This document shows, one piece after another, positions 1 through 7,561 of a stretch of 47,622 nucleotides of DNA. Source of the stretch: an uncultured bacterium (GTDB lineage Bacteria > Cyanobacteriota > Vampirovibrionia > Gastranaerophilales > Gastranaerophilaceae); the NCBI GenBank assembly GCA_902783835.1, contig CACZSN010000023.1:1-47622 (forward strand), in the 5' to 3' direction. How positions within the stretch are numbered: the first letter of the stretch is position 1; every line of letters starts with the position of its first letter. The notes beneath the pieces are model-generated. The model saw only the letters and a program-made list of their open reading frames with translations, made no database searches and had not been told where the DNA came from. The position numbers were made by a program, and so were the translations under genes.

Positions 1-89
1 CAATGCGGCTACCTGTTTGAGCGTAGCGAGTTTAGCCGCTCAAGTTGAATTTACAAAACAAGTTACGAAGTTGCAGTGGGCGGTTTTGT

Positions 90-138
90 GGTACTTTTGG
101 CGGCAAAAGTACCTAAAGAAAAAAAAGTACCTAAAGTA
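90..138. repeat. Perfect palindrome with tandem flank
   Basis: The arms GGTACTTTTG (90-99) and CAAAAGTACC (104-113) pair perfectly around a GCGG loop. The segment AAAAGTACCTAAAG then occurs twice in tandem (105-118 and about 122-136). No T-run follows on either strand in the way a terminator would need. Motifs of the type TACTTTTGGCGGCAAAAGTA are familiar as dispersed intergenic repeats in many bacteria, so a repeat-family member is the likeliest reading. Confidence 0.6.
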
Positions 139-139
139 A

Positions 140-300
140 AAATGTTCTTGTAATGACGATGAATGCAAACCTTAAGTGATAATCGTCTTTCTGAAGACGG
201 AGTCCGAAGAATCTTAGAAATAACCTTGTTAAAAATACTTCGGCTAAAGCCTCAGTATGACGATGTTTGTCATTCTTAGAGACTCGATAGGTTAATCTTT
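140..300. repeat. Dispersed intergenic repeat fragments
   Basis: This stretch has no credible gene. It is built from short repeat modules that recur elsewhere in the window. The 27 bases at 235-261 (starting ATACTTCGGC, ending CAGTATGAC) are identical to 4343-4369, and an inverted, slightly diverged copy lies at 26878-26900. A TCCGAAGAATCTT module (about 202-214) matches modules at 4260. Bases 1-89 also hold no gene, only a small inverted repeat (GAGCG...CGCTC). Confidence 0.6.
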
Positions 301-305
301 CGGTG

Positions 306-1607
306 TTAAATGCGTCCTATTTGATAATATGTAAAGCCTTTTTCTTCCAATCTTGAGGCATTATATTGATTTCTTCCGTCAAAAATTACAGGTTTTTTGA
401 GGAGTGATTTAATTTTGTCGAAATCTGGGCGTCTGAATTCATTCCATTCTGTCACGAGTAGAAGTGCATCTGCACCGATTACGGCATCGTAGGCATTTTT
501 GCAATATTCAATTTTATTGCTAAAAATTAATTTTGCCGTATCTATTGCTTTAGGGTCGTATGATTGAATTTTTGCACCGGCATCAAGGAGCGAATTAATA
601 ATTGTGATAGACGGAGCTTCTCTCATGTCGTTAGTTTGCGGTTTAAAAGCGAGACCCCAGAGAGCAAAAGTTTTGCCTGATAAATCATTTCCAAAATGTT
701 TTTTAATTTTTTCAATAAAAATCATACGTTGATTTTTATTTGTGTTATCTGTTGCGGAAATTATGTTCATTGGGCAATCAAATTCATTTCCTGTTCTAAT
801 CAAGGCTTTAACGTCTTTAGGGAAGCAGCTTCCTCCGTAGCCCAAGCCCGGGAACATAAATTTGTTGCCTATTCTTGTATCCGTTGTCATTCCGATTCTG
901 ACCATTTCCGCATCAGCACCGACTTTTTCGCAAAGGTTTGCAATTTCGTTCATAAACGAGATTTTCGTTGCGAGGAAAGAGTTTGAGGCATATTTTGTCA
1001 TTTCGGAAGATTTTACGTCCATAAGAATAATTCTGTTGGCGGTTCTTAAAAACGGTTCGTAAATTTCTTGCATAATTTTCGTGGCACGTTCGGAGTTTGA
1101 GCCTATGATGACTCTGTCGGGGGACAAGAAATCATCGACGGCATTACCTTGCTTAAGAAATTCAGGGTTTGAAACGACGTCGAAATCATATTTTGTGTTA
1201 GCCTTGACGAGTTCCGTAACTTTTTCGGCAGTTCCTACGGGAACGGTTGATTTGTTGACGATAACTTTGTAGCCGTTCATTGATTTTGCGATTGATTTAG
1301 CAACGTCAAAAACATATTGCAAATCAGCGGAACCGTCTTCTCCTTGCGGAGTTCCTACGGCTATAAAGCAAACTTGGGATTGTTTTACGGCATAATCAAT
1401 ATCGGATGTAAATCCGAGCCGTTTTTCCTGAACATTGGATTTGACCAATTCTTCAAGACCCGGTTCGTAAATCGGTATAATACCTTGTTTTAATTGATTT
1501 AATTTCTCTTCGTTGTTGTCGACGCAAAGAACATCATTTCCCATATCCGCAAGGCAGGTTCCTGCTACCAAACCGACATAACCTGTTCCGATAACCGTAA
1601 TTTTCAT
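306..1607 (-). CDS. ugd: UDP-glucose 6-dehydrogenase
   Basis: Oxidises UDP-glucose to UDP-glucuronate with two NAD+, in the cytoplasm, feeding capsule, exopolysaccharide or lipopolysaccharide synthesis. The N-terminal Rossmann motif GTGYVGL starts at residue 7. The hallmark catalytic motif GYGGSCFPKD is present with its cysteine at about 261. Length is 433 residues, normal for the UDP-glucose/GDP-mannose dehydrogenase family. I chose the ATG at 1607 (MKITVIG), which fits family N-termini and has GGGA just upstream; a TTG three codons earlier is possible. No polysaccharide genes sit beside it, so the end use of UDP-glucuronate cannot be read from context. The family also contains UDP-ManNAc dehydrogenases, but the Cys motif and length fit UDP-glucose best. 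Confidence 0.93.
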   Translation of the reverse strand: MKITVIGTGYVGLVAGTCLADMGNDVLCVDNNEEKLNQLKQGIIPIYEPGLEELVKSNVQEKRLGFTSDIDYAVKQSQVCFIAVGTPQGEDGSADLQYVFDVAKSIAKSMNGYKVIVNKSTVPVGTAEKVTELVKANTKYDFDVVSNPEFLKQGNAVDDFLSPDRVIIGSNSERATKIMQEIYEPFLRTANRIILMDVKSSEMTKYASNSFLATKISFMNEIANLCEKVGADAEMVRIGMTTDTRIGNKFMFPGLGYGGSCFPKDVKALIRTGNEFDCPMNIISATDNTNKNQRMIFIEKIKKHFGNDLSGKTFALWGLAFKPQTNDMREAPSITIINSLLDAGAKIQSYDPKAIDTAKLIFSNKIEYCKNAYDAVIGADALLLVTEWNEFRRPDFDKIKSLLKKPVIFDGRNQYNASRLEEKGFTYYQIGRI

Positions 1608-1711
1608 TTTTCCCAAACTTTCTTGATTTAAACCACACGAAAATTTTATTACAAAAATAAAAATTTATAAACTTTCAAAATCTTTTAGCTATATTTTTTG
1701 CTTAATTTTAC

Positions 1712-1748
1712 AAAAAAATCCCGTCCTTTTTACAGAGCGGGATTTTTT
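1712..1748. terminator. Bidirectional hairpin terminator
   Basis: The stem ATCCCG (1718-1723) pairs with CGGGAT (1738-1743). There is a T-run after the stem on both strands (TTTTTT at 1743-1748 on plus; the A-run at 1712-1718 gives T on minus). It lies just beyond the calpain-like gene and would stop that minus-strand transcript before ugd. Confidence 0.8.
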
Positions 1749-1767
1749 AATATTTTGTTCAGCTCGA

Positions 1768-3339
1768 TTAAGCTTCTTTTGAGTCTTGTCTGTTAATTCC
1801 TTTGTATCCGTGAACATCGTATACTTCAACGAATTGGAAGAATTCAAACATTTCATCTTCTGTCAAATCAGCATCCAAGCCTGTATTCCACGGGTTAGTA
1901 GAACGAACTCTTACTTCACCGTCATTATTTTTAACTGATTCCAAAGTGTAAGCGTGGAAAGAGAATACACCTTTGTCTTTAGCAACAGGTTGTTCAGTTC
2001 TGCTGCCATCGGGCCAAGTACCTGCTGCGAGCATATATTTACCTGCTGAAGGTTCTTGAATCAATTCATGGAGTGCTTGTTTGTCTTGAACTGAATCCAA
2101 ACATTTTCCTTCAAAGCCCAAAACGTCCATAACTTGGTGTTGATAACCGCCCAATGAACCTCTGTAATATTCTTTTTGAGTTGTAAATTCTTTCGCATCA
2201 GGAGCGGTTTTCAATGCTGAGAACTTCATACCGTATCTGTCTTCTTGATATTTGATATCAATACCTGTATCATCACGTAGAACAACTGTTTTATTCTTCG
2301 GATTAGCCATTGATTCTTCAAAATCTGCCAATCTTTGTCTCATACCGTTCCAATCTTTTTTCATGATTGCTTTTTCTCTCGGGTCTGATTCAGCTTGATA
2401 TTCAGCCTTTTTAGCGGCAATTTTTTCGTTCATGATAGTTCTGAAATCATCTTCAGCTTTGACTTTTAATTCAAGACCGAAAGCATCTTCCAATAATCTC
2501 ATACCTTGTGCACCACGCATAATCATTTTCGGATTTGTTGAGCTGTCTAATTGACCTTTGTGTGCAACATAATCAGCTTTTCCGTTAGGATATTTAACGT
2601 GAATGTCGTCACCGTCTTGTTCAAAAGCATCATAAAGAGCGATTCTTGCGTGAGGGTCTTCCATTACTGTGTTGAGGGTTGAAACGCAATAGCAATCACC
2701 GATTGCATATTGATTTGATGCAAATCTTTGTGCCGGCGGGAACAATTGCATAAATGTTTCTTTGTCAACTTTCAATTGGTGAGAAGAATCTTCACCGTCT
2801 TTAACATAAATATTATCTTGACCTTCAACTTGGAAAACGTCACCGATTTTAGTTTGTTTAACACCGTCAGCTTGAGTTGCTACCGGCGGAACATAAACAT
2901 CTTCAACTTTTTGACCGTTTGCATAGCAGTCATACATCATTTCGATATCTGATTCCATTTGGTCGCACATTTTGCCGTCTTTCCAATAATCGGCAATTGT
3001 TTGAGGATGTAACTTGCCGTCAGCAATCAAAGCGAGTTGCATTTCGATGTTACTTGTTTCAACATTACCTTTTTCCATAGCATGAATGAGGTTTTCTCTA
3101 TATTCACCTTTTACAACGTCAGATGCAGGGTGATTATTCAAAAATGCTCTCGCTCCGTACGGATCTTTGTCTTTAGGAGCTTTAACGCCCATATTAGCTC
3201 TTAACAATTCTGCTGAAGGAGCAGCTAAATCTTGTTGTGGAGCTGTTTGATATTGAACTTGTTTCTTTTCTGCTTTTTTAACTTGATTGTTAGCGTTTAC
3301 ACTTACATTTTGTACTACACCGATTGCATTTACGTTCAT
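1768..3339 (-). CDS. Calpain-type (family C2) cysteine protease
   Basis: A 523-residue protein with a recognisable calpain catalytic core. Gln210 and Cys216 lie in NQYAIGDCYC, matching the calpain Q-x5-C block. His462 lies in FSFHAYTLE. Asn482 lies in TNPWN, the calpain NPWG block. So the Cys-His-Asn triad appears complete. The N-terminal about 190 residues are polar, Ala/Gln/Lys-rich and unassigned. There is no signal peptide or membrane segment, so it is either cytoplasmic or exported by a leaderless route. No calcium-binding penta-EF-hand follows the core. The start ATG is preceded by AGAAAGTGA. The gene is monocistronic with its own -10 (3382-3387) and terminator. Substrate unknown; the assignment rests on motif reading rather than alignment. 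Confidence 0.75.
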   Translation of the reverse strand: MNVNAIGVVQNVSVNANNQVKKAEKKQVQYQTAPQQDLAAPSAELLRANMGVKAPKDKDPYGARAFLNNHPASDVVKGEYRENLIHAMEKGNVETSNIEMQLALIADGKLHPQTIADYWKDGKMCDQMESDIEMMYDCYANGQKVEDVYVPPVATQADGVKQTKIGDVFQVEGQDNIYVKDGEDSSHQLKVDKETFMQLFPPAQRFASNQYAIGDCYCVSTLNTVMEDPHARIALYDAFEQDGDDIHVKYPNGKADYVAHKGQLDSSTNPKMIMRGAQGMRLLEDAFGLELKVKAEDDFRTIMNEKIAAKKAEYQAESDPREKAIMKKDWNGMRQRLADFEESMANPKNKTVVLRDDTGIDIKYQEDRYGMKFSALKTAPDAKEFTTQKEYYRGSLGGYQHQVMDVLGFEGKCLDSVQDKQALHELIQEPSAGKYMLAAGTWPDGSRTEQPVAKDKGVFSFHAYTLESVKNNDGEVRVRSTNPWNTGLDADLTEDEMFEFFQFVEVYDVHGYKGINRQDSKEA

Positions 3340-3381
3340 AAAATCACTTTCTTATTTATTGTCATCCTTACACTTACTCGT

Positions 3382-3387
3382 ATTATA
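3382..3387 (-). promoter_or_regulatory. -10 box of the calpain-like gene
   Basis: TATAAT on the minus strand, about 43 nt before the start codon. No good -35 is visible at 16-18 bp, so only the -10 is called. Confidence 0.45.
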
Positions 3388-3518
3388 AAACATAACGTGA
3401 AAAAAGTTGCTAAATTTAATAACCTTTGGTTAATTTCTGTAAACTTTTCATGCCTTTTGATTATTTTTTCTGAAAATCTTGAAAAAATATTCAAAATATA
3501 CAAAATAATAAAATTAAC

Positions 3519-3546
3519 TTTACATAAAAAATTTATGCGATAAAAT
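3519..3546 (+). promoter_or_regulatory. rpsT promoter
   Basis: TTTACA (3519-3524), a 16-bp spacer, then TAAAAT (3541-3546). Transcription would start near 3553, leaving a 5' leader of about 144 nt before rpsT. Confidence 0.55.
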
Positions 3547-3552
3547 TTAGGT

Positions 3553-3690
3553 ACTCACCAATCCTCTGTGCAGGTTAGGGCGAGGTATCGGCGGAACGGC
3601 ATGAACGATTTTCAGGTCGTGTTGGTACGAAATGTAACAAAGTGTCGTTGCGAGCGGGCGTAGCCCAATGTAATGCAACAGAAAGGAAAA
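3553..3690 (+). promoter_or_regulatory. GC-rich structured leader of rpsT
   Basis: This 5' leader is much richer in G and C than the surrounding AT-rich DNA. Possible helices include ACCAA (about 3558-3562) with TTGGT (3621-3625), CCTC with GAGG, ATCG with CGAT, and ACGA with TCGT, which would give a branched fold closed by the outer helix. Ribosomal-protein leaders often bind their own product, so autoregulation by S20 is an inference. The second half (TTGCGAGCGGGCGTAGCC, about 3646-3663) resembles a dispersed repeat module, which is the competing explanation. Confidence 0.35.
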
Positions 3691-3696
3691 ATTAAA

Positions 3697-3966
3697 ATGG
3701 CAAATATTAAATCTGCAAAGAAAAGAATTTTGGTCGCAGAAAGAAATCACGACAGAAACGTAGCTTACAAATCTAAAGTGAAAACTGCGGTTAAAGTTGT
3801 TTTAGCTGAAGCAGCAGCCAAAAATCAAGATGCAGTTAACGCAGCAATCAGCACAGTTTACAAACTTTGCGATCAAGGTGTTTCAAAAGGAATTTTCCAC
3901 AAAAATACTGCAGCAAGAAAAAAATCAAGATTGGCTAAAGCAGTTAACAAATTGCTTGCTGAATAA
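3697..3966 (+). CDS. rpsT: 30S ribosomal protein S20
   Basis: Binds 16S rRNA at the base of the small subunit. The 89-residue basic protein begins MANIKSAKKR and contains the family's typical RNHDRNVAYKSKVKT region and the C-terminal basic helix. I chose the ATG at 3697 because it gives the standard S20 N-terminus and has AGAAAGGA eight bases upstream; an ATG 24 bases earlier would add a non-family tail. Monocistronic, with its own promoter, leader and terminator. Confidence 0.96.
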   Translation: MANIKSAKKRILVAERNHDRNVAYKSKVKTAVKVVLAEAAAKNQDAVNAAISTVYKLCDQGVSKGIFHKNTAARKKSRLAKAVNKLLAE

Positions 3967-3994
3967 CCCAACGTTCAGACAGTCAAAAGTTTTA

Positions 3995-4022
3995 AACCCT
4001 CAAGAAATTGAGGGTTTTTTGT
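3995..4022 (+). terminator. rpsT terminator
   Basis: AACCCTCAA (3995-4003), GAAA loop, TTGAGGGTT (4008-4016), then a T-run. A textbook intrinsic terminator 28 nt after rpsT. Confidence 0.92.
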
Positions 4023-4059
4023 TTTTGTACTCTGCCGAGAACAACAATCCTGTTCGGTT

Positions 4060-4400
4060 ATCGTCATTCTGAACCACGAAGTGGTGAAGTTTGAAAATGT
4101 AGGGTCGACTTTAGTCGACCGGTATATTAGAGAAATTTATTATGTCATTCTGAGGTTTTGCAAAAAACCTCAGAATCTTGGAAAATGTTTGCAATAAAAA
4201 CAGATACTTTGCTACGCTCAGTATGACTCTACCGTCATTCTGAGGTTTTGCAAAAAACCGAAGAATCTTGGAAAAAACCTTGCAATAAAAATAAATTCTT
4301 CGGGATAAATCCCTCAGAATGCCGTGGATGTTGGAGGTATAGATACTTCGGCTAAAGCCTCAGTATGACCGGAAATGTCGATTGAAACAGATATTTCTTT
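4060..4400. repeat. Mosaic of dispersed intergenic repeats
   Basis: The 498-bp gap between rpsT and the next gene has no credible coding region. It holds several copies of one repeat family with the frame GTCATTCTGAGG...GAAGAATCTTGG: starts at 4143 and 4232, a partial at 4062, and an inverted-type block at 4305-4320. The first copy contains a self-complementary core CTGAGGTTTT-GC-AAAAAACCTCAG, so transcripts would form a long hairpin. The 4343-4369 module is identical to 235-261. The spacing is irregular, so this is not a CRISPR array. Confidence 0.8.
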
Positions 4401-4464
4401 ACGCACAATGTGGATTTCGCCATTAGCTCTTTATCCTGACGATTTTGATGTATTTGAGAAAAAA

Positions 4465-4854
4465 TCAATAAGTATCTAAAAAGTCCGTTAATAACTTCTT
4501 TTGTTTTCTTGAGATAGAGATTTGCATTTTGAAATCGGGTGTGTCAATTTGAAAGACTAAAACGAAATAAGAGCCTAAAAAGCAATAGTCTTTAAAACTT
4601 CGGTCAAATACAAATTCTTTTTTCCCTGAAGAAACAACGACAAATTCAGGATAAAAATCCATGTCGATATGTTTGCCGTTCCTTATCGGTATTGAGTTCC
4701 AGCATGGTTGGGAAGCAAAATGTGCATAAGGTTTGCCGAATTTTTTAACTATTTTTGAGGACGGGAAAGACCTTAAGTAAATTAAGAGGCAGACGGAGAA
4801 AAGCCAAGCTATAAAAACAAAAAACGGAGTATACGGAGTTAAATCGTGTTGCAT
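4465..4854 (-). CDS. Small membrane-anchored protein of unknown function
   Basis: A 129-residue protein I do not recognise. Residues about 10-28 form one hydrophobic segment (TPFFVFIAWLFSVCLLIYL), followed by a mixed beta-like domain of about 95 residues ending in a basic tail. The ATG lies 2 bases after the stop codon of the HlyD-like gene, so the two are co-transcribed and probably translationally coupled. It may be a partner of that adaptor in the cell envelope; this is inferred from the coupling only. Confidence 0.65.
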   Translation of the reverse strand: MQHDLTPYTPFFVFIAWLFSVCLLIYLRSFPSSKIVKKFGKPYAHFASQPCWNSIPIRNGKHIDMDFYPEFVVVSSGKKEFVFDRSFKDYCFLGSYFVLVFQIDTPDFKMQISISRKQKKLLTDFLDTY

Positions 4855-4856
4855 AA

Positions 4857-5783
4857 TTATTTGATTTTTATTGTCATTTTTACATTTTGAAATCCGTCGA
4901 TTTTGTTAGAATAATTTTCGTCGGTTTTAACGGATAAAATAGTACAATTGTCAGTTATCATAAGGTTTTCGTCCTGAACGAAGTCTTCGTTAGGAAGAAT
5001 TTTATCAATTTTGCCTGAAAGTTTCGGAGTATTATTTTTAAATTTAATCGAAACGGGTTGTTCGGGCATGATTTTTGAGAATTTTTTTTGTTTTTGGGAA
5101 ACGACAATTATTAGACGGTTTGAGTTAATGGAGACGAGCAATTTTTCTTTATTGATACTTTCTCCTTTTTGTGCGAAAATGCTTGTTATTTCGCCGTCTT
5201 CAGGTGCTTTAACCTTTGTGTTTTCCAAGTCTGTTTTTGCTATAATTATTTTATTTTCGATGTCATCCAATTTTTTTTGAATGTTTTCTGTTTCTGTTTT
5301 TGCCGCAAGATAAGTCGTATTGGCATTTTGCATTTCATTTATGCTTCTGTCAAAGTCATTTTTTGTAGAAATATTTTCGTCGAACATAGACTGATTTCTG
5401 TCACAATCTTTTTTGGCTATATCGAGTTCAGCCGTGCGTTTTTCAAGGTTTTTTTGAGCTGTTAAAAGTTCTTTTTTTATTTGAATTTTTTCGCCTTCAA
5501 GTCTTTTTAATCGCAGTTCATATTTTGCGGGAAAAATTTTGATTAATAAATCCCCTTTTTCAACGCTGTCACCTTCTTTCACGGTGATTTCAGAAATATC
5601 TCCGTCGATTTTTGAGAAAACATTTTCGTGCGTGGAAATTATTGTTGCATCGTCAATATTTATTTTTCCGTAATTTTGTAAAAACAAAGCGGTTGCAATC
5701 GCGATGAAAGCAATCGTATATAGAAAAATTGTTCGTTTTTTTATATTTAAAATTTTAGTCTTAATCTTTGATAAACTTCCCAA
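4857..5783 (-). CDS. HlyD-family membrane-fusion/adaptor protein
   Basis: A 308-residue adaptor of the type that bridges inner-membrane exporters and outer-membrane channels. A single N-terminal membrane segment spans about residues 18-38. It is followed by a split lipoyl/biotinyl-like domain: half one is around KIDGDISEITVKEGDSVEKG and half two around VKAPEDGEITSIFAQKGES, separated by a long coiled coil (about 85-190). A beta-barrel region follows. The start appears to be TTG, 7 nt after AGAAAG; no ATG occurs near the N-terminus. No ABC exporter or TolC-like gene is adjacent; the neighbouring ABC gene encodes a soluble ABC-F protein. Its partner must be elsewhere or be the small membrane protein downstream. 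Confidence 0.8.
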   Translation of the reverse strand: MGSLSKIKTKILNIKKRTIFLYTIAFIAIATALFLQNYGKINIDDATIISTHENVFSKIDGDISEITVKEGDSVEKGDLLIKIFPAKYELRLKRLEGEKIQIKKELLTAQKNLEKRTAELDIAKKDCDRNQSMFDENISTKNDFDRSINEMQNANTTYLAAKTETENIQKKLDDIENKIIIAKTDLENTKVKAPEDGEITSIFAQKGESINKEKLLVSINSNRLIIVVSQKQKKFSKIMPEQPVSIKFKNNTPKLSGKIDKILPNEDFVQDENLMITDNCTILSVKTDENYSNKIDGFQNVKMTIKIK

Positions 5784-5839
5784 AATAAATCTTTCTTTTT
5801 GGCTGTACTAAGTATTATTTGCCCGAAAGTCGGAGTATA

Positions 5840-7504
5840 TTAACACTTAAATTCTTTGACTAATTTACCGCTTTTGTCTTTGACTGTTTTGGGGTTATAC
5901 ATTAAATCACGACGTTTTTGAACGTTTTCGTCTTTGATGTAATCTTCGTATCTCATTTGATAATTCAAATAACCGTTTGGTGAGACTTCGATTATTCTTG
6001 TCGCAACGGTGTTTATGAATTGATAATCCTGAGATGTGAAAAGAACCGTTCCCGAAAAATCGATAAGAGAGTTGTTTAATGCCGTAATCGATTCCAAATC
6101 GAGGTGGTTTGTGGGTTCGTCCATAATTAAAACATTTGTTTCCGCAACCATCATTTTTGCGAACATGCAACGGACTTTTTCGCCGCCGGAGAGGACTCTT
6201 GCTGATTTTTCGGCTTCTTCTCCGGAGAATAACATTCTGCCCAAATATCCTCTCAAATAACTCGTGTGTTGATCGGGAGAGTATTGTGCAAGCCATTCGA
6301 TGAGGTTTTTATCCGTGTCGAAAAACTTTGTATTATCTTTCGGAAAATAACTGTGAGTAGCCGTTACACCCCATTTGATTTCTCCTGAATCAGGTTCTTC
6401 AAGACCTTCAAGCATGTTAAAAAGTGATGTCAAAATGAGAGGGTCTTTTGCAATAAATGCAATTTTTTCGCCTTGTGTAACGTCGAAAGATAGTGTCCTG
6501 ATTAAAGTTTCGCCTTCGTGTGTTTTCTTTAAGTCTTTGACTGAAAGAACATCGCGACCGGGGATTTTTACGTAATTAAAATGAATTCTCGGATATTGAC
6601 GGCTTGAGGGTACGATTTCTTCAAGCGAAAGTTTGTTCAACATATTCTTTCTTGACGTTGCTTGGCTTGCCTTTGAAGCATTTGCGGAAAATCGAGCGAT
6701 AAATGTTTTCAACTCTTCCATTTTTTCTTCGATTTTTTTGTTCTTTTCTTCACGTTGCTTTTTGATTAACTGAGTTGCTTGTTGCCAAAAACTGTAATTA
6801 CCCGTGTAGATTCTGATGTTTCTAAAATCGATATCGGCAATGTGTGTACAAACTTTGTCGAGGAAATTTCTGTCGTGAGATACGACTATGACCGTGTTTT
6901 GGAAGTTTATCAAAAATTCTTCGAGCCAACCGATAGTTTTGATATCGAGGTGGTTCGTAGGTTCGTCAAGAAGCAAAATGTCGGGGTTTCCAAAAAGTGC
7001 TTGAGCGAGCAATACACGGACTTTTTCACTACCCGAAAGTTCTGACATTTTTTCATAATGTAGTTCATTTGGAATTCCAAGTTCGCTGAGTAAAGATGCA
7101 GCCGATGATTCCGCTTGCCAACCGTCAAGTTCCGCAAATTCCGCTTCAAGGTTTGCAACCTTTATTCCGTCTCCATCCGAAAAATCAGGCTTCATATAAA
7201 GTGCATCTTTTTCTTTCATAATGTCGTAAAGGTGCTTGTGACCCATAATTACGGTATCAATGACAGTGTATTCATCAAACTCGAAATGGTTTTGTTTTAA
7301 CACCGCAATCCGTTGATTTTTTTGGATATGAACCTCTCCTGTCGTCGGTTCGAGTTCCCCTGACAAAATTTTTAAAAGGGTACTTTTCCCTGAACCATTT
7401 GCCCCGATAAGTCCGTAACAGTTGCCTGTCGTGAATTTCAAGTTGACATTTTCAAATAATGGTTCTGTTCCAAATCTTACGGATAAATTTTCTAAAGTAA
7501 TCAT
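5840..7504 (-). CDS. ABC-F family ATPase, YbiT-like
   Basis: A 554-residue soluble protein with two ABC domains joined by a charged helical linker (about 245-290). Such proteins act on ribosomes. The N-terminal domain is intact: GANGSGKST (34-42), ELSGSEKVR, LLLDEPTNHLD, and an SHD switch. Linker sequences such as ARFSANASKASQATSR are typical of the YbiT branch. The second domain keeps the LSGGEKVR signature and the IMDEPTNHLD Walker B, but its P-loop reads IAKDPLILTS in place of GxxGxGKS/T, and the switch histidine is Gln (SQD). It should therefore bind or hydrolyse ATP at only one canonical site. Start ATG preceded by AGAGG; TATAAT lies upstream at 7537-7542. Its role here, translation factor or resistance, cannot be decided. 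Confidence 0.9.
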   Translation of the reverse strand: MITLENLSVRFGTEPLFENVNLKFTTGNCYGLIGANGSGKSTLLKILSGELEPTTGEVHIQKNQRIAVLKQNHFEFDEYTVIDTVIMGHKHLYDIMKEKDALYMKPDFSDGDGIKVANLEAEFAELDGWQAESSAASLLSELGIPNELHYEKMSELSGSEKVRVLLAQALFGNPDILLLDEPTNHLDIKTIGWLEEFLINFQNTVIVVSHDRNFLDKVCTHIADIDFRNIRIYTGNYSFWQQATQLIKKQREEKNKKIEEKMEELKTFIARFSANASKASQATSRKNMLNKLSLEEIVPSSRQYPRIHFNYVKIPGRDVLSVKDLKKTHEGETLIRTLSFDVTQGEKIAFIAKDPLILTSLFNMLEGLEEPDSGEIKWGVTATHSYFPKDNTKFFDTDKNLIEWLAQYSPDQHTSYLRGYLGRMLFSGEEAEKSARVLSGGEKVRCMFAKMMVAETNVLIMDEPTNHLDLESITALNNSLIDFSGTVLFTSQDYQFINTVATRIIEVSPNGYLNYQMRYEDYIKDENVQKRRDLMYNPKTVKDKSGKLVKEFKC

Positions 7505-7536
7505 AATAAACCTCTTGCGTGTGTTTATTCAAAATT

Positions 7537-7542
7537 ATTATA
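7537..7542 (-). promoter_or_regulatory. -10 box of the ABC-F gene
   Basis: TATAAT on the minus strand, 33 nt before the ATG. TTAATT lies 17 bp further upstream as a weak -35. Confidence 0.45.
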
Positions 7543-7561
7543 AACAGTGTTTCAAGTCAAA

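Noticed and set aside
4060..4400. Possible CRISPR array
   Set aside because: The repeats differ in length and orientation and the spacing is irregular; there is no constant repeat-spacer unit and no cas gene.
4857..7504. Type I secretion pair (ABC protein plus HlyD)
   Set aside because: The ABC gene encodes a soluble ABC-F protein with no membrane domain, so it cannot be the exporter partner of the HlyD-like adaptor.
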